DNA of 64,000 bases from Mycolicibacillus koreensis. GTDB lineage: Bacteria; Actinomycetota; Actinomycetes; Mycobacteriales; Mycobacteriaceae. The position numbers and the translations under genes are program-made. A model generated the notes under the pieces. That model made no database searches, was not told where the DNA came from, and saw nothing but the letters and a program-made list of their open reading frames with translations. The stretch lies in the NCBI RefSeq assembly GCF_002104795.1, contig NZ_NCXO01000008.1, positions 1 to 64,000 of the forward strand, written 5' to 3'. Below, in pieces: positions 34,778-43,009 of this stretch; the first letter of the stretch is position 1; each line of letters opens with the position of its first letter.

Positions 34778-35404
34778 CTAGGCCGCGGTGGCATCGCCCA
34801 GTCGCGGCGGCAGTGACGGCTCCGGCAGCTTCGCCAGGGCGCGCTTGCGAGCGACGGTGAGCGTGAACGGCAGCGGCACACCGCCGAGATAGGCCGCACC
34901 GAGTGCAGCGGCGAACGCCGCGTCGGCGCGATCCTCCACCCTGGAGTCGCGGGCGGCGTCCGGCCAGGCCAGCGCGTAGGCCGCCACCACCTGGGACTTC
35001 TTGGCGTTGCCCTTGCCGGTGGCGATCTGCTTGATCTGTGCGGGAGACGCCTCCAGGATCGGCACCCCGGCATCCGAGAGCCCCTCGACCAGCGACCACC
35101 AGACGAAACCGCGCCGGGTCAGCGAGCTGTCCTTTCCCGACACCGAGAACGACAACCCTTCGATCACGACCAGCGCCGGATCGACCGACACCGCGGTCGA
35201 CACCAGCCCGTCCACCAGCTCGCGGTGACGAGAAACGTGACACAGCAGCGTGTTCTCGGCGGGTGCGGGCGAGGAGTGGATCGCCGTCGACAGTTCCCCG
35301 GTGGCCGTGTCGATGGCGGCGATCCCGGTGCCGGTCAGCGACAGGTCGATGCCCACCACGCAGCTTCCGGCGCGGCGGGGGTCCAGCGGTGCACATGCAG
35401 ACAT
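34778..35404 (-). CDS. RuvC-like Holliday junction resolvase
   Basis: 208 residues starting MSACAPLDPRR. RNase H-fold motifs are CVVGIDLSLTGTGIA (first Asp), PALVVIEGLSFS (Glu), and RVEDRADAAFAAALG near the end (final Asp pair), in the order of RuvC. ASPAQIKQIATGKGNAKKSQVVAAY is the typical DNA-binding segment. It would cut four-way junctions during recombination or replication of the element. Confidence 0.85.
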   Translation of the reverse strand: MSACAPLDPRRAGSCVVGIDLSLTGTGIAAIDTATGELSTAIHSSPAPAENTLLCHVSRHRELVDGLVSTAVSVDPALVVIEGLSFSVSGKDSSLTRRGFVWWSLVEGLSDAGVPILEASPAQIKQIATGKGNAKKSQVVAAYALAWPDAARDSRVEDRADAAFAAALGAAYLGGVPLPFTLTVARKRALAKLPEPSLPPRLGDATAA

Positions 35405-35549
35405 ACCCACACGGTGCCACCGATCCCGCCATGCACCACGGTCGGACGCGGCCAAGGCCGGGTCGGCGTGTCGCGCCTCCAGCAGCCGTGAACAGCCGCA
35501 AATGCCATACGTTCCTGTGCGGATACGCCCGGTAATCCGAGGAGGCATC

Positions 35550-35756
35550 GTGGCCGAGAACGAACCCGCACCGCTGGTGCGGCCGCGCAGTGATGCCGAC
35601 GAGCCGCAGTGTGTCACCCCGCGGTCGGCGGCGGCGATCGTCGGCGTCCACGAACGCACCATCCGGCGGTGGATCGCCGACGGATTGCTTCCGGCGCGAA
35701 AACGGACCACCGGCCGCATCGCCATACGCCTAGCCGACCTGCAGAACTTCACCTGA
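35550..35756 (+). CDS. Small MerR/excisionase-type DNA-binding protein
   Basis: 68 residues from a GTG with GAGGAGG upstream. CVTPRSAAAIVGVHERTIRRWIADGLLPARKRTTGRIAIRLADLQNF is a complete helix-turn-helix plus wing of the HTH_17 type. It lies 68 bases before the first large replication-type gene; the second copy of that gene is also preceded by a small DNA-binding gene. It is probably a co-factor or regulator of replication. Confidence 0.75.
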   Translation: MAENEPAPLVRPRSDADEPQCVTPRSAAAIVGVHERTIRRWIADGLLPARKRTTGRIAIRLADLQNFT

Positions 35757-35824
35757 CCATCCCAACTCAACCCCGCCGAGCAGCAACCCCGCCCACCGAT
35801 CAAGAAGCGAGAGAAGGTCCGACC

Positions 35825-37849
35825 GTGGCAGCAGAAATCCGGCTGACCCCGGAACTGATGCCGCTGGTCGGTGCCGTCACGGCGCGGCCCAAGATCGCCG
35901 TTCCCCACGCGCCCGACGAGTCACGCGACACGTTGACCGAGGCCGTCGACGCGGTCAGCTGGGCCGAGTGGATCGCCGGTGACCCGCGGCTGGCGGCCAC
36001 CGGTCAGGTGGATGAGTGCGGCTGCGCGACCTGGCACTGGCACACGGCCGAAAATTCAAAGTCCGCCACCCTGCACGACGGCTGCGAGCGCGGCTATGGG
36101 ACGCACGTGTGGAGTGGCACGATGCGGGCCGACCTGGGGATCGGCGAGCATGTCTCCCGCCTGCAGCTGGCCGCTGCGCTGCATGGCTGCAGCGAAGCTG
36201 AGGCCGCCGCCCAGGTAGGTGTCGAGCTGCGCCGGAGTAACGGCCTGCGCCCGATCACCCCCGACGACCTCGACGACGCCGCCGCCGAGGCCGAGGCTGC
36301 GGGCGACACCGAGCGGGCGGCCCGCAGGCGTCGGGCCGCGCAGGGTATGCGAGACAGCATCGCCCAGCTGCTGGGGACAGCACCCGCACCCACCTACCGG
36401 GTGGCCGGTGGCGGCAGCGCGGCGGCGGCGGCCAACGGCAGCGGCGGTGGCGGCGGGGATGAGCCTCCCGACGGCGGCGACAGTGGCGGCCCAGATGATG
36501 GTGACGGAGACAGCGACAGTGACGGAGACACCGCGCTGGCCAAGGCTTTCGCCGAGCTTCCCGACCCCTACGAGCTGGAGCTGGAGGAGTTGGTTTTCGA
36601 TTTCCTGCCGGAGACGAAAGCGATCCGCGAAGCCGCGCGATCAGGTGCGGTGTCGCCCTGGTCCGTCCTCGGCATCACGATCGGCCGCGGCTTGCTGCGC
36701 GTGGCCCCGGAGGTGCTGCTGCCTCCGCTGGTCGGCAATAGCCCAGCTCCGCTGAATCTGCAGATCGGAGTCGTCGGCGCGTCAGGAAAAGGGAAGGGTG
36801 TTTCGGCCGAGATCGTGGACTATCGGGCTTCGGTCGATGAGGGCTGGGACCGCCCATTCCGGCCGCCGTCCGGTGCCGCGCTGGCCAACCTATACGTGCA
36901 GCTCAGCAAGGATGATGCGGGCGAGCCGTTCATCGAGCAGATTCGCGATGCCGCCTGGTGCGACTGGTCAGAGGTGGACTCACTGACCGCCACCGTCAAA
37001 CGCGGCGGCAACGACTTGGGAAGCGAGCTGCGAGTGGGCATCAGCGGCGGCACGCTGGGCACCGATCCAAAAGGGGAGCGGCAGCATCCGTTGAAGGTGG
37101 CTGCTCGCAGCTACCGGTTGGTGGTGACCGTGTCGGTGCAGTACGGCGAACCGGCGTCACCGCTGATGGCCGAACGCGATGGCGGAACGCTGCAGCGGAC
37201 CGTCTGGGTAGGCACCGCTGATCCACGGCGGCTGCGCAAGCGGCCGCGCGGTGCGACCGCGTGGGCGCAGCTCGACATCATGCAGCAGCTGCCGCCCGGC
37301 CAACAGCAGCTCACCGTCGATGAGGCCATCCACGATGAAGTATGGGAAGCGCAGTCCGCAAACATCGAAAGTGACTGTGCAGGAGATGAATTGGGCGGTC
37401 ACCACAACCTCAACCGGTTGAAGATCGCGGCGTGGGCCGCACTCATTCAGCACCGACACCACATCGGCGCAGCCGAGTGGGAGTGGGCCGGATCGGTGAT
37501 GGAACACAGCCGCCGCATCCAGGCCCGGCTGGACGCCTCGGTGAGCACGCTCAAGGCACGCTGGGCACGCGAGGACGGCCGCCTCGACCATGTTCGGCGC
37601 ACCGCACAGTCCACCGCGGCGGCGGCGGCGTGGGAGAAGACCCTGGCCAGTCTGGCGCGGTGGGCCGCGGACCCGAAGAAGGGGCCGGAGCACAAAAAGG
37701 CATCCGGCCGATTCACGGTCTCCGATGTGATGCGCAGCGCGAAAAGCGGCGAGTCACGGCGCATCAACGCGGCCAAGTTGTGTTCCGAGCTGGTCGAGGG
37801 CGGCGTCTGGGGCAGTGACGGCACCCATTTCTGGGTACGCGACAGTTGA
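35825..37849 (+). CDS. Replication-type P-loop protein, copy 1
   Basis: 674 residues from a GTG preceded by AGAGAAGG. Residues 1-200 hold a conserved domain with DECGCA...WHWHTAENSKS...HDGCERGYG, whose Cys/His could bind metal. After an acidic Gly/Asp linker comes an ATPase-like half: LQIGVVGASGKGKGVSAE is a degenerate Walker A, and AAWCDWSEVDSLTATVKRGGND a Walker B-like segment. It resembles the primase/helicase-like (DUF3987-type) proteins of actinobacterial elements; the exact family was not confirmed. A close paralogue lies at 39193, beyond the CRISPR array. Confidence 0.7.
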   Translation: MAAEIRLTPELMPLVGAVTARPKIAVPHAPDESRDTLTEAVDAVSWAEWIAGDPRLAATGQVDECGCATWHWHTAENSKSATLHDGCERGYGTHVWSGTMRADLGIGEHVSRLQLAAALHGCSEAEAAAQVGVELRRSNGLRPITPDDLDDAAAEAEAAGDTERAARRRRAAQGMRDSIAQLLGTAPAPTYRVAGGGSAAAAANGSGGGGGDEPPDGGDSGGPDDGDGDSDSDGDTALAKAFAELPDPYELELEELVFDFLPETKAIREAARSGAVSPWSVLGITIGRGLLRVAPEVLLPPLVGNSPAPLNLQIGVVGASGKGKGVSAEIVDYRASVDEGWDRPFRPPSGAALANLYVQLSKDDAGEPFIEQIRDAAWCDWSEVDSLTATVKRGGNDLGSELRVGISGGTLGTDPKGERQHPLKVAARSYRLVVTVSVQYGEPASPLMAERDGGTLQRTVWVGTADPRRLRKRPRGATAWAQLDIMQQLPPGQQQLTVDEAIHDEVWEAQSANIESDCAGDELGGHHNLNRLKIAAWAALIQHRHHIGAAEWEWAGSVMEHSRRIQARLDASVSTLKARWAREDGRLDHVRRTAQSTAAAAAWEKTLASLARWAADPKKGPEHKKASGRFTVSDVMRSAKSGESRRINAAKLCSELVEGGVWGSDGTHFWVRDS

Positions 37850-37971
37850 CGCTTCGGCGTGTCGTGGCGGCCGGGGCCGCGGTGACGGGTTACGCGGTTA
37901 CGGTGGGGGCAGCACGATCACAACTGAATAGAAACGGGCGTTGTCACGGGTAACGGTGCAGGTCAAGAAGT
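37850..37971 (+). promoter_or_regulatory. Probable CRISPR leader
   Basis: 122 bases between the replication-type gene and the first repeat. Repeat orientation and the decay of repeats at the far end place the leader here. It holds near repeats around GGTTACGCGGTTACGGT and a CACAACTGAATAGAAA stretch that could hold a -10. No certain promoter is seen. Confidence 0.45.
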
Positions 37972-38489
37972 CTCCTCCCCGCGCAAGCGGGGGTGTTCCT
38001 GAGATCGCCCACGGCATCGACCGTGCCCACGTCTCCTCCCCGCGCAAGCGGGGGTGTTCCCGCCGAGGCGACCGACACCGGTGACGTACCGCCCTCCTCC
38101 CCGCGCAAGCGGGGGTGTTCCGGAGCGTTGCCCCCACACAGCGAGGAGCTGAAGCTCCTCCCCGCGCAAGCGGGGGTGTTCCGCGCCCGCACACCATCGT
38201 GGCTGGCTCATCCGGCTCCTCCCCGCGCAAGCGGGGGTGTTCCGTCGAAGACCTGCTGCTCCAGCTCCAACGCATACCTCCTCCCCGCGCAAGCGGGGGT
38301 GTTCCACGCAAGGCGGCGTGCGAGTTCGGGGAGCTGGACTCCTCCCCGCGTAAGCGGGGGTGTTCCCGGTGAGCCCTACATCGAGCAGATTCGTGACGCC
38401 TCCTCCCCGCGCAAGCGGGGGTGTTTCCGGCGGGAGCGCCCACATGCTGCCGTCCGGCAGCTTCCTCCCCGCTCACGCGGGGGTGTTTC
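37972..38489 (+). CRISPR. CRISPR array, type I-E-like, 9 repeats and 8 spacers
   Basis: Repeats start at 37972, 38033, 38094, 38155, 38216, 38278, 38339, 38400 and 38462. The consensus is 28 bases, beginning CTCCTCCCCGCGCAAG and ending CGGGGGTGTTCC, with a CCCCGC/GCGGGG hairpin as in type I-E. Seven spacers are 33 bases and the fifth is 34. The last three repeats carry changes (GCGTAAG, an extra T, GCTCACG), marking the trailer end, so transcription should run on the + strand with an 8-base GGTGTTCC handle. No cas gene is in the window. Spacer 7 (38367-38399) nearly matches 40266-40298. Confidence 0.95.
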
Positions 38490-38854
38490 GGGTGGCGGTC
38501 GCGCGACTAGCGACCGCCACCCCATCGAGGTGCGCACGTGGTGTTACGCGCGCCCATCTTCCTGTCCCGCGCACTTGTCACGTCCTGCGCTTCGGCAGCG
38601 ACGCGGGCCGCCTCAATGGCCCAATCCGGCGCACACCGCGGTGTGACGATGCTGCGGAGCCCAGGCATCTTCGCAGGTCAGTGCGCCCTCGCCTGTGGCC
38701 TCCGATCGGTAAATGTCACGTCCCTGAGTCCTGGAATCGGCACTATTCTGGCCGCAATCTGACGGATTCTGATGTATTACGCTGCAATCTGCATGTGCTA
38801 CGTTGCGGAAACGAACGTGCATAATGCCGGTTTCGCTCGTCAGGAGGTGCTCAC
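38490..38854. other. Intergenic region between the CRISPR array and the second replication module
   Basis: No gene is supported. It contains two TGTCACGTCC sites (38576 and 38714), a 14-bp palindrome around CACCGCGGTG at 38632-38645, one GCAGGTCAG (38673), and GCAATCTG twice near 38753 and 38783 in the promoter area of the next gene. Confidence 0.5.
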
Positions 38855-39091
38855 ATGCCGGACACGGCAACTGCCGAAGGTGTCGTCCTCATCGACCCCA
38901 ACGCGCTGTACCGGCCGGGATCGGTGCCGATCATCGGTGCCGACCGGCTGGCTCAGATGCGCAAAGTCGGCACCGGGCCGCGGTATCTGCAGCCCACCGC
39001 GGGCGGACAAATCTGGTACCGCGGGCGTGACTTGCTCGAATGGATGGAGTCGGGCCTCACCGACCCGGCGGGGGAACGCCGAGACGCTTAA
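38855..39091 (+). CDS. Small DNA-binding-like protein preceding replication copy 2
   Basis: 78 residues with AGGAGGTG upstream. RPGSVPIIGADRLAQMRKVGTGPRYLQPTAGGQIWYRGRDLLEWMESG follows the outline of an excisionase-type winged helix, with a weak first helix. It plays the positional role of the HTH gene at 35550 but is not closely similar to it. Its stop codon lies in the left arm of a terminator. Confidence 0.62.
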   Translation: MPDTATAEGVVLIDPNALYRPGSVPIIGADRLAQMRKVGTGPRYLQPTAGGQIWYRGRDLLEWMESGLTDPAGERRDA

Positions 39092-39120
39092 GGCCCGGAG
39101 GCGCTCACCTCCGGGCCTTA
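39089..39120 (+). terminator. Terminator or attenuator between the DNA-binding gene and replication copy 2
   Basis: Perfect 13-bp arms TAAGGCCCGGAGG and CCTCCGGGCCTTA around a 6-base loop. The left arm begins with the TAA stop of the small gene, so ribosomes reaching the stop would cover the stem. That could tie transcription of the replication gene to translation of the small gene. Confidence 0.7.
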
Positions 39121-39192
39121 GCGCTGTCCATCACGAACACCAACCTCGATGTCCAACGGGCCGACAACCCACAACAAGGAGGCAAAGGCATT

Positions 39193-41163
39193 ATGCCACA
39201 GGAAATCCGGCTGACCCCGGAACTGTTGCCGTTGGTGGGTGCCGTCACGGCGCGCGACAAGCATCGCAAACGCGACGACGACGATGACGCCGAGCACAGT
39301 GACGAGCTGACCGCAGCCATCGACGGCGTCTCCTGGAGCGCGTGGATCGCCGGTGACCCGCGAGTGGTCGGCACCGGCAGCGTCGACGAATGCGGCTGCG
39401 CGATCGCCCACTGGCACACCGCCGAGAATTCAAAATCCGTCACCCTGCACGACGGGTGTGAGCGTGGCTACGGCGCGCACATCTGGAGCGGCACCATGCG
39501 CGCCGACCTCGACGTGAACGAGCACGTCTCCCGCCTCCGTCTGTCAGCTGCGCTGCACGGAGTCAGCGAGCGCGACGCCGCCGCCGTGCACGGCATCGAA
39601 CTGCGTCGGCGCAGCTCCCTGCATGTGCTCACCCCGGAGAGCGTGGAAGATTCCGCCGCCGAGCTGGAGGCCAAGGGCAACCTCGCCGCCGCGGACCACC
39701 GTCGCCGGGTCGCCGCGGAGATGCGCCGTGCAGTTGCCATGCGCAACGGAGAGGCCGCCGCACCCACCTACCGGGTCGCTGGTGGCCCTGAGTCGCACGC
39801 TGCAGGCACAGACGGCCCCAGCGGCAGTCAGACCGGCGGCCAGGACTCCGGCGACGGTGACGGCCGCAAGGAGGCCGTTCCGCTCGATGAGCTGTTCGCC
39901 GAGCTTCCCGACCCCTACGACTCCGAGCTGGAGGCGCGGGTCTTCGGCTTCCTGCCCGAGACTCAGCGCATCCGCGAGGCCGCACGGGGCGGGGCGATTT
40001 CACCCTGGTCGGTGCTGGGGATCACGATCGGCCGTGGACTGCTGCGCGTAGCCCCCGACGTGCTGATCCCGCCACTGGTGGGCAACACCCCCGCCGTGCT
40101 GAATCTGCAGATCGGCATCGTCGGGGCGTCGGGGAAGGGCAAGGGTGCCTCGGTGGGCGTGGTGGACTACTCCGCCTCCGTGGATCAGGGCTGGGACAAA
40201 CGCTTCAAGCCGCCGTCTGGCCCCGCGTTGGCCAACTTGTTCGTGCAGCTCAGCCGGGATGATGCGGGCGAGCCCTATATCGAGCAGATTCGTGACGCCG
40301 CGTGGTGTGACTGGCCCGAGGTGGATTCGCTGACCGCCACGGTCAAGCGCGGAGGAAATGACTTAGGCAGCGAGCTTCGGTCGGGGATCACCGGCGAGGA
40401 GCTGGGCACCGACCCGAAAGGGGAGCGCCAGCACCCCCTCAAGGTTCCCGCCCGCAGCTACCGGCTGCTGGTGACCGTGTCGGTGCAGTATGGCGAGCCC
40501 GCCGCCCCGCTGATGGCTGAGCGCGACGGCGGCACGTTGCAGCGCACCATCTGGTTTGGGACGGCTGATCCCGGCCGCTACACGACCTGGGACGCGTCGC
40601 GGCCCACCTGGACGCAGCTGGACATCATGGCGCAGCTTCCGCCCGGCCAGCAGCAGCTCACCGTCGACGAAGACATTCGCCGCGAGGTGTGGGAGGCACA
40701 GTCGGCGTCGATCGACTCCGACTGTGCTGGCGACGAGCTGGGCGGCCACCACAACTTGAACCGGCTGAAACTCGCCGCCTGGGCCGTGCTGGTTCAGCAC
40801 CGGCACCACATCGACCGCGCGGCGTGGGAGTGGGCCGGTGCGGTGATGACCCACAGCAGCCGTATCCAGGCGCGGCTGGACGCCTCGGTGAAGAACCTCC
40901 GCCGCAGTCAGGCCCGCGAGTCGGGCGAGCTGGATCACGTCAGGCGCACCGCGCAGGGGGAGGCCGCGGCCAAGCAGTGGGAGCGGCTGCTCGACAACCT
41001 CGCCCGGTGGGGCCACAAGCAGTCGGCGTGGTTCACCGTCAACGACATCAGGCGCTCGGCCAAGGGCGGCAGTGAGCGGTACCGCCGCGCCCAGGAGCTG
41101 GCCGACGAGCTGGAGGCTCGCGGCGTGTGGCGGCGCGACGGCATGAGCTACTTCCCGCTGTAG
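39193..41163 (+). CDS. Replication-type P-loop protein, copy 2
   Basis: 656 residues from an ATG with CAAGGAGG upstream. It is colinear with the gene at 35825: the same QEIRLTPEL start, DECGCAIAHWHTAENSKS, LQIGIVGASGKGKGASVG, CDWPEVDSLTATVKRGGND and LTVDEDIRREVWEAQSAS. The linkers differ most, and the C-terminal ~60 residues diverge. Two such copies flanking a CRISPR array suggest duplication or capture of a second replicon's gene. Bases 40266-40298 match CRISPR spacer 7 at 30 of 33 positions. The iteron-rich origin candidate starts about 130 bases downstream. Confidence 0.7.
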   Translation: MPQEIRLTPELLPLVGAVTARDKHRKRDDDDDAEHSDELTAAIDGVSWSAWIAGDPRVVGTGSVDECGCAIAHWHTAENSKSVTLHDGCERGYGAHIWSGTMRADLDVNEHVSRLRLSAALHGVSERDAAAVHGIELRRRSSLHVLTPESVEDSAAELEAKGNLAAADHRRRVAAEMRRAVAMRNGEAAAPTYRVAGGPESHAAGTDGPSGSQTGGQDSGDGDGRKEAVPLDELFAELPDPYDSELEARVFGFLPETQRIREAARGGAISPWSVLGITIGRGLLRVAPDVLIPPLVGNTPAVLNLQIGIVGASGKGKGASVGVVDYSASVDQGWDKRFKPPSGPALANLFVQLSRDDAGEPYIEQIRDAAWCDWPEVDSLTATVKRGGNDLGSELRSGITGEELGTDPKGERQHPLKVPARSYRLLVTVSVQYGEPAAPLMAERDGGTLQRTIWFGTADPGRYTTWDASRPTWTQLDIMAQLPPGQQQLTVDEDIRREVWEAQSASIDSDCAGDELGGHHNLNRLKLAAWAVLVQHRHHIDRAAWEWAGAVMTHSSRIQARLDASVKNLRRSQARESGELDHVRRTAQGEAAAKQWERLLDNLARWGHKQSAWFTVNDIRRSAKGGSERYRRAQELADELEARGVWRRDGMSYFPL

Positions 41164-41297
41164 CTCGCCACCCACCGCCCGCACCCGTTGCCGCCTCCGG
41201 CCGCGGGGCCACACCTCCGGTCCGGTCAGCGCACAGCGGGATGGGTTTCGTCGATTCCGCCCAGCTCCGGCAAACTTCCGGTTTTCAGCAAACTAGG

Positions 41298-41476
41298 GTG
41301 GACCCGTGGACCCAAAAGGTCCACCCCTGACATCATTCAGACCCCACCTGCGGGTATTTCTCTACGTGGCGATGAGTAAAATTGTCTCTATTTTAGAGAC
41401 ATACCTGTTCAGAGGTGTTTTATGGTTTTTGCGGGGGGTGGACCCCCAGGGTCCACGGTCCACACCAAAGGTCCAC
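41298..41476. other. Candidate replication origin with GGTCCAC iterons
   Basis: GTGGACC or its complement GGTCCAC starts at 41298, 41306, 41318, 41438, 41450, 41457 and 41470. The two clusters flank about 110 bases that are strongly AT-rich for this genome and contain operator copy 3. GCAAACT also recurs just outside. Iterons plus an AT-rich stretch directly after replication genes is the classic plasmid origin layout. Function is inferred. Confidence 0.6.
41384..41400. promoter_or_regulatory. GTCTC-N7-GAGAC operator, copy 3
   Basis: Perfect arms around TATTTTA, in the AT-rich middle of the origin candidate. A 49-codon reading frame beginning ATG at 41422 follows, but its content (MVFAGGGPPGST...) is not convincing as a gene. 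Confidence 0.7.
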
Positions 41477-42019
41477 CCCTACAGCAAACTTTTCCTCCGC
41501 CGGGAAAGTGGCGTGAAAACCCGTCGTTTCCGCAGGTCAGCCGCCATTTTTGTCTGTCCAGCGGTGGGTAGCTGGTTAAACCGGTACCGCGGCTCTGACC
41601 GGTGAAATCGCTCTGACCTGCACGTTTCCTGGCCGTGGTATGCTCGGAACCGAGTTCCGAGCACGGGTCGCTGACCCTGATTCAGCTCGATGAGACACCG
41701 GACCCGGCATCCGAACCCCTCCCGAACACGGGCGCGATGTGCGTCGGTATGGGCAGCGCGAGAGCCGGGGCCATCCAGCGAGGCGTGACCCCGCAGCGGG
41801 GACACCGCGGCGACAAATACGCCGCAGCAGCATCCCGCACATCCCACCCGCGGCGCGCGGCGGTCGCGGCCGCCGGGACACCGCAGAGCCGGACTCCCGC
41901 CGCGCGGCCGATCTACCGCCTCCCGTGACGCGCGTCGGCGTGTCCCCGCGCCGCGACCGGCCACCGTCGGCGGCCGCCGATACCGTCAGCGCCACCACCA
42001 ACGTGAGGAGCGCGATCAC
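41477..42019. other. Intergenic region after the origin candidate
   Basis: No convincing gene over about 540 bases. GCAGGTCAG/CTGACCTGC occurs at 41532 and 41613, and GCTCTGACC is repeated nearby. At 41641-41663 lies a perfect palindrome: TGCTCGGAAC, CGA, then GTTCCGAGCA, with TATGCT at its left edge as a possible -10. It probably controls transcription into the small-gene block at 42020. Confidence 0.5.
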
Positions 42020-42292
42020 ATGGGCGACTACCGCGTCGGCTACGTCGACGCCGACGGTGAGGCGGTGGCGTTCTTCCTCGACTCCGCCGAGGACTGCAAC
42101 GCCGGGCACCTGATGACGTACATGCGCGTGGGTGAGCACGACGAAGCCGCGATCGACTGGATCAACGAACAGCCGCTGGCCGCCGCGGACCTCTACGGTC
42201 CGCTGCACGAGTACCTGAGCCACCGTTACGCCACCGCGCCGGGGGAGACGCCGCTGAACCTCGTCATCGACCAGGCGGCGGTGCCGCGATGA
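42020..42292 (+). CDS. Small hypothetical protein
   Basis: 90 residues starting MGDYRVGYVDADGEAVAFFLDSAEDCNAGHLMTYMRVGEHDEAAIDWINEQP, with GTGAGGAGCG upstream. Acidic, probably one alpha/beta domain. It opens the block of small + strand genes, and its stop overlaps the next start (ATGA). Confidence 0.6.
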   Translation: MGDYRVGYVDADGEAVAFFLDSAEDCNAGHLMTYMRVGEHDEAAIDWINEQPLAAADLYGPLHEYLSHRYATAPGETPLNLVIDQAAVPR

Positions 42293-42522
42293 GCGCCGAG
42301 GATGAGACCCGGTGCGGGCGGATTCGCTCAGCGGCAGTGGACGTCGGCCGCCACGCCGCCGCTGAGTCCGGTCTCGAAAGCTGCGATCCGCAGGTCCGGC
42401 ACGGCGCTGCTGACGCGGCCCGGTACTGGATGGGCGATGATCTTCGCACCCGCAGCGACCGTGCGGCATTCCTCGACGGTTTCGAGGACGGATGGTTCGG
42501 GTTCTTCGGGCGGGAGCACTGA
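42289..42522 (+). CDS. Small hypothetical protein
   Basis: 77 residues starting MSAEDETRCGRIRSAAVDVGRHAAAESGL, helical, with an aromatic end (LDGFEDGWFGFFGREH). It overlaps both neighbours by one to four bases, indicating translational coupling. No family was recognised. Confidence 0.55.
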   Translation: MSAEDETRCGRIRSAAVDVGRHAAAESGLESCDPQVRHGAADAARYWMGDDLRTRSDRAAFLDGFEDGWFGFFGREH

Positions 42523-42743
42523 TGCAGGAAGCGACGCTGGAGCAGATCGGCGTGCGCACCTGGCGTGTGGTCGACGGCGACGGCCGCGAGCTGGTCCGGC
42601 TGACCGGTCTGGTGCCGACGATCCTGGGTCCGGCCGCGGCGTCGCTGGTGGCCGACCACGGATACCCCCGCGGCGACTGGGTGCCCGACCAGCGCGGCAG
42701 CGGATTCCGCTACGTGCCCGCCGACCCCGCCCAGGGAGGCTGA
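42522..42743 (+). CDS. Small hypothetical protein
   Basis: 73 residues starting MQEATLEQIGVRTWRVVDGDGRELVRLTGLVPTILGPAAASLVADHGYPRGDW. It is a short beta-alpha-beta-like unit. It starts on the last base of the previous stop and ends two bases before the next gene. Confidence 0.55.
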   Translation: MQEATLEQIGVRTWRVVDGDGRELVRLTGLVPTILGPAAASLVADHGYPRGDWVPDQRGSGFRYVPADPAQGG

Positions 42744-42745
42744 CC

Positions 42746-43000
42746 ATGGCCGAGAAGTACCGGCTGCAGTTCTGCCACGACGGCCGTGACATCACCGCCG
42801 ACTTCCACGCCGATACCGACGCCACCACGGTGCGGGTCTGGGACGCCGGTGACCTGGTGTGCGTCGCGGTGTCTGCGCAGCCCGGCGGGTGGGGCTACGA
42901 GGCCAGTGACTACGGCGCGGACCCCGCTTGGGACATCGACCGCCGATTCGGCAGCTGGCGCGAGGCGCTGGAGGCGTTCGGCTACGGCGACGTCGAGTAG
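42746..43000 (+). CDS. Small hypothetical protein
   Basis: 84 residues starting MAEKYRLQFCHDGRDITADFHADTDATTVRVWDAGDLVCVAV, with AGGGAGG upstream. Beta-rich first half, acidic tail (ALEAFGYGDVE). No family was recognised. Confidence 0.55.
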   Translation: MAEKYRLQFCHDGRDITADFHADTDATTVRVWDAGDLVCVAVSAQPGGWGYEASDYGADPAWDIDRRFGSWREALEAFGYGDVE

Positions 43001-43009
43001 GGGCCGGAC

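Noticed and set aside
37898..38646. Several open frames with repeated peptide units such as PRLRGEE and PPLARGG
   Set aside because: They are translations of the CRISPR repeats and spacers in different frames.
41422..41571. 49-codon reading frame after operator copy 3
   Set aside because: It has no ribosome site and mostly translates the GGTCCAC repeats into Gly/Pro; origin DNA explains it better.
41641..41663. SOS (LexA) box
   Set aside because: The mycobacterial LexA box needs four bases between GAAC and GTTC; here there are three.
41635..41928. A 97-codon open frame upstream of the small-gene block
   Set aside because: It starts at a palindrome, lacks a ribosome site, and its Arg/Ala/Ser-rich content looks non-coding.
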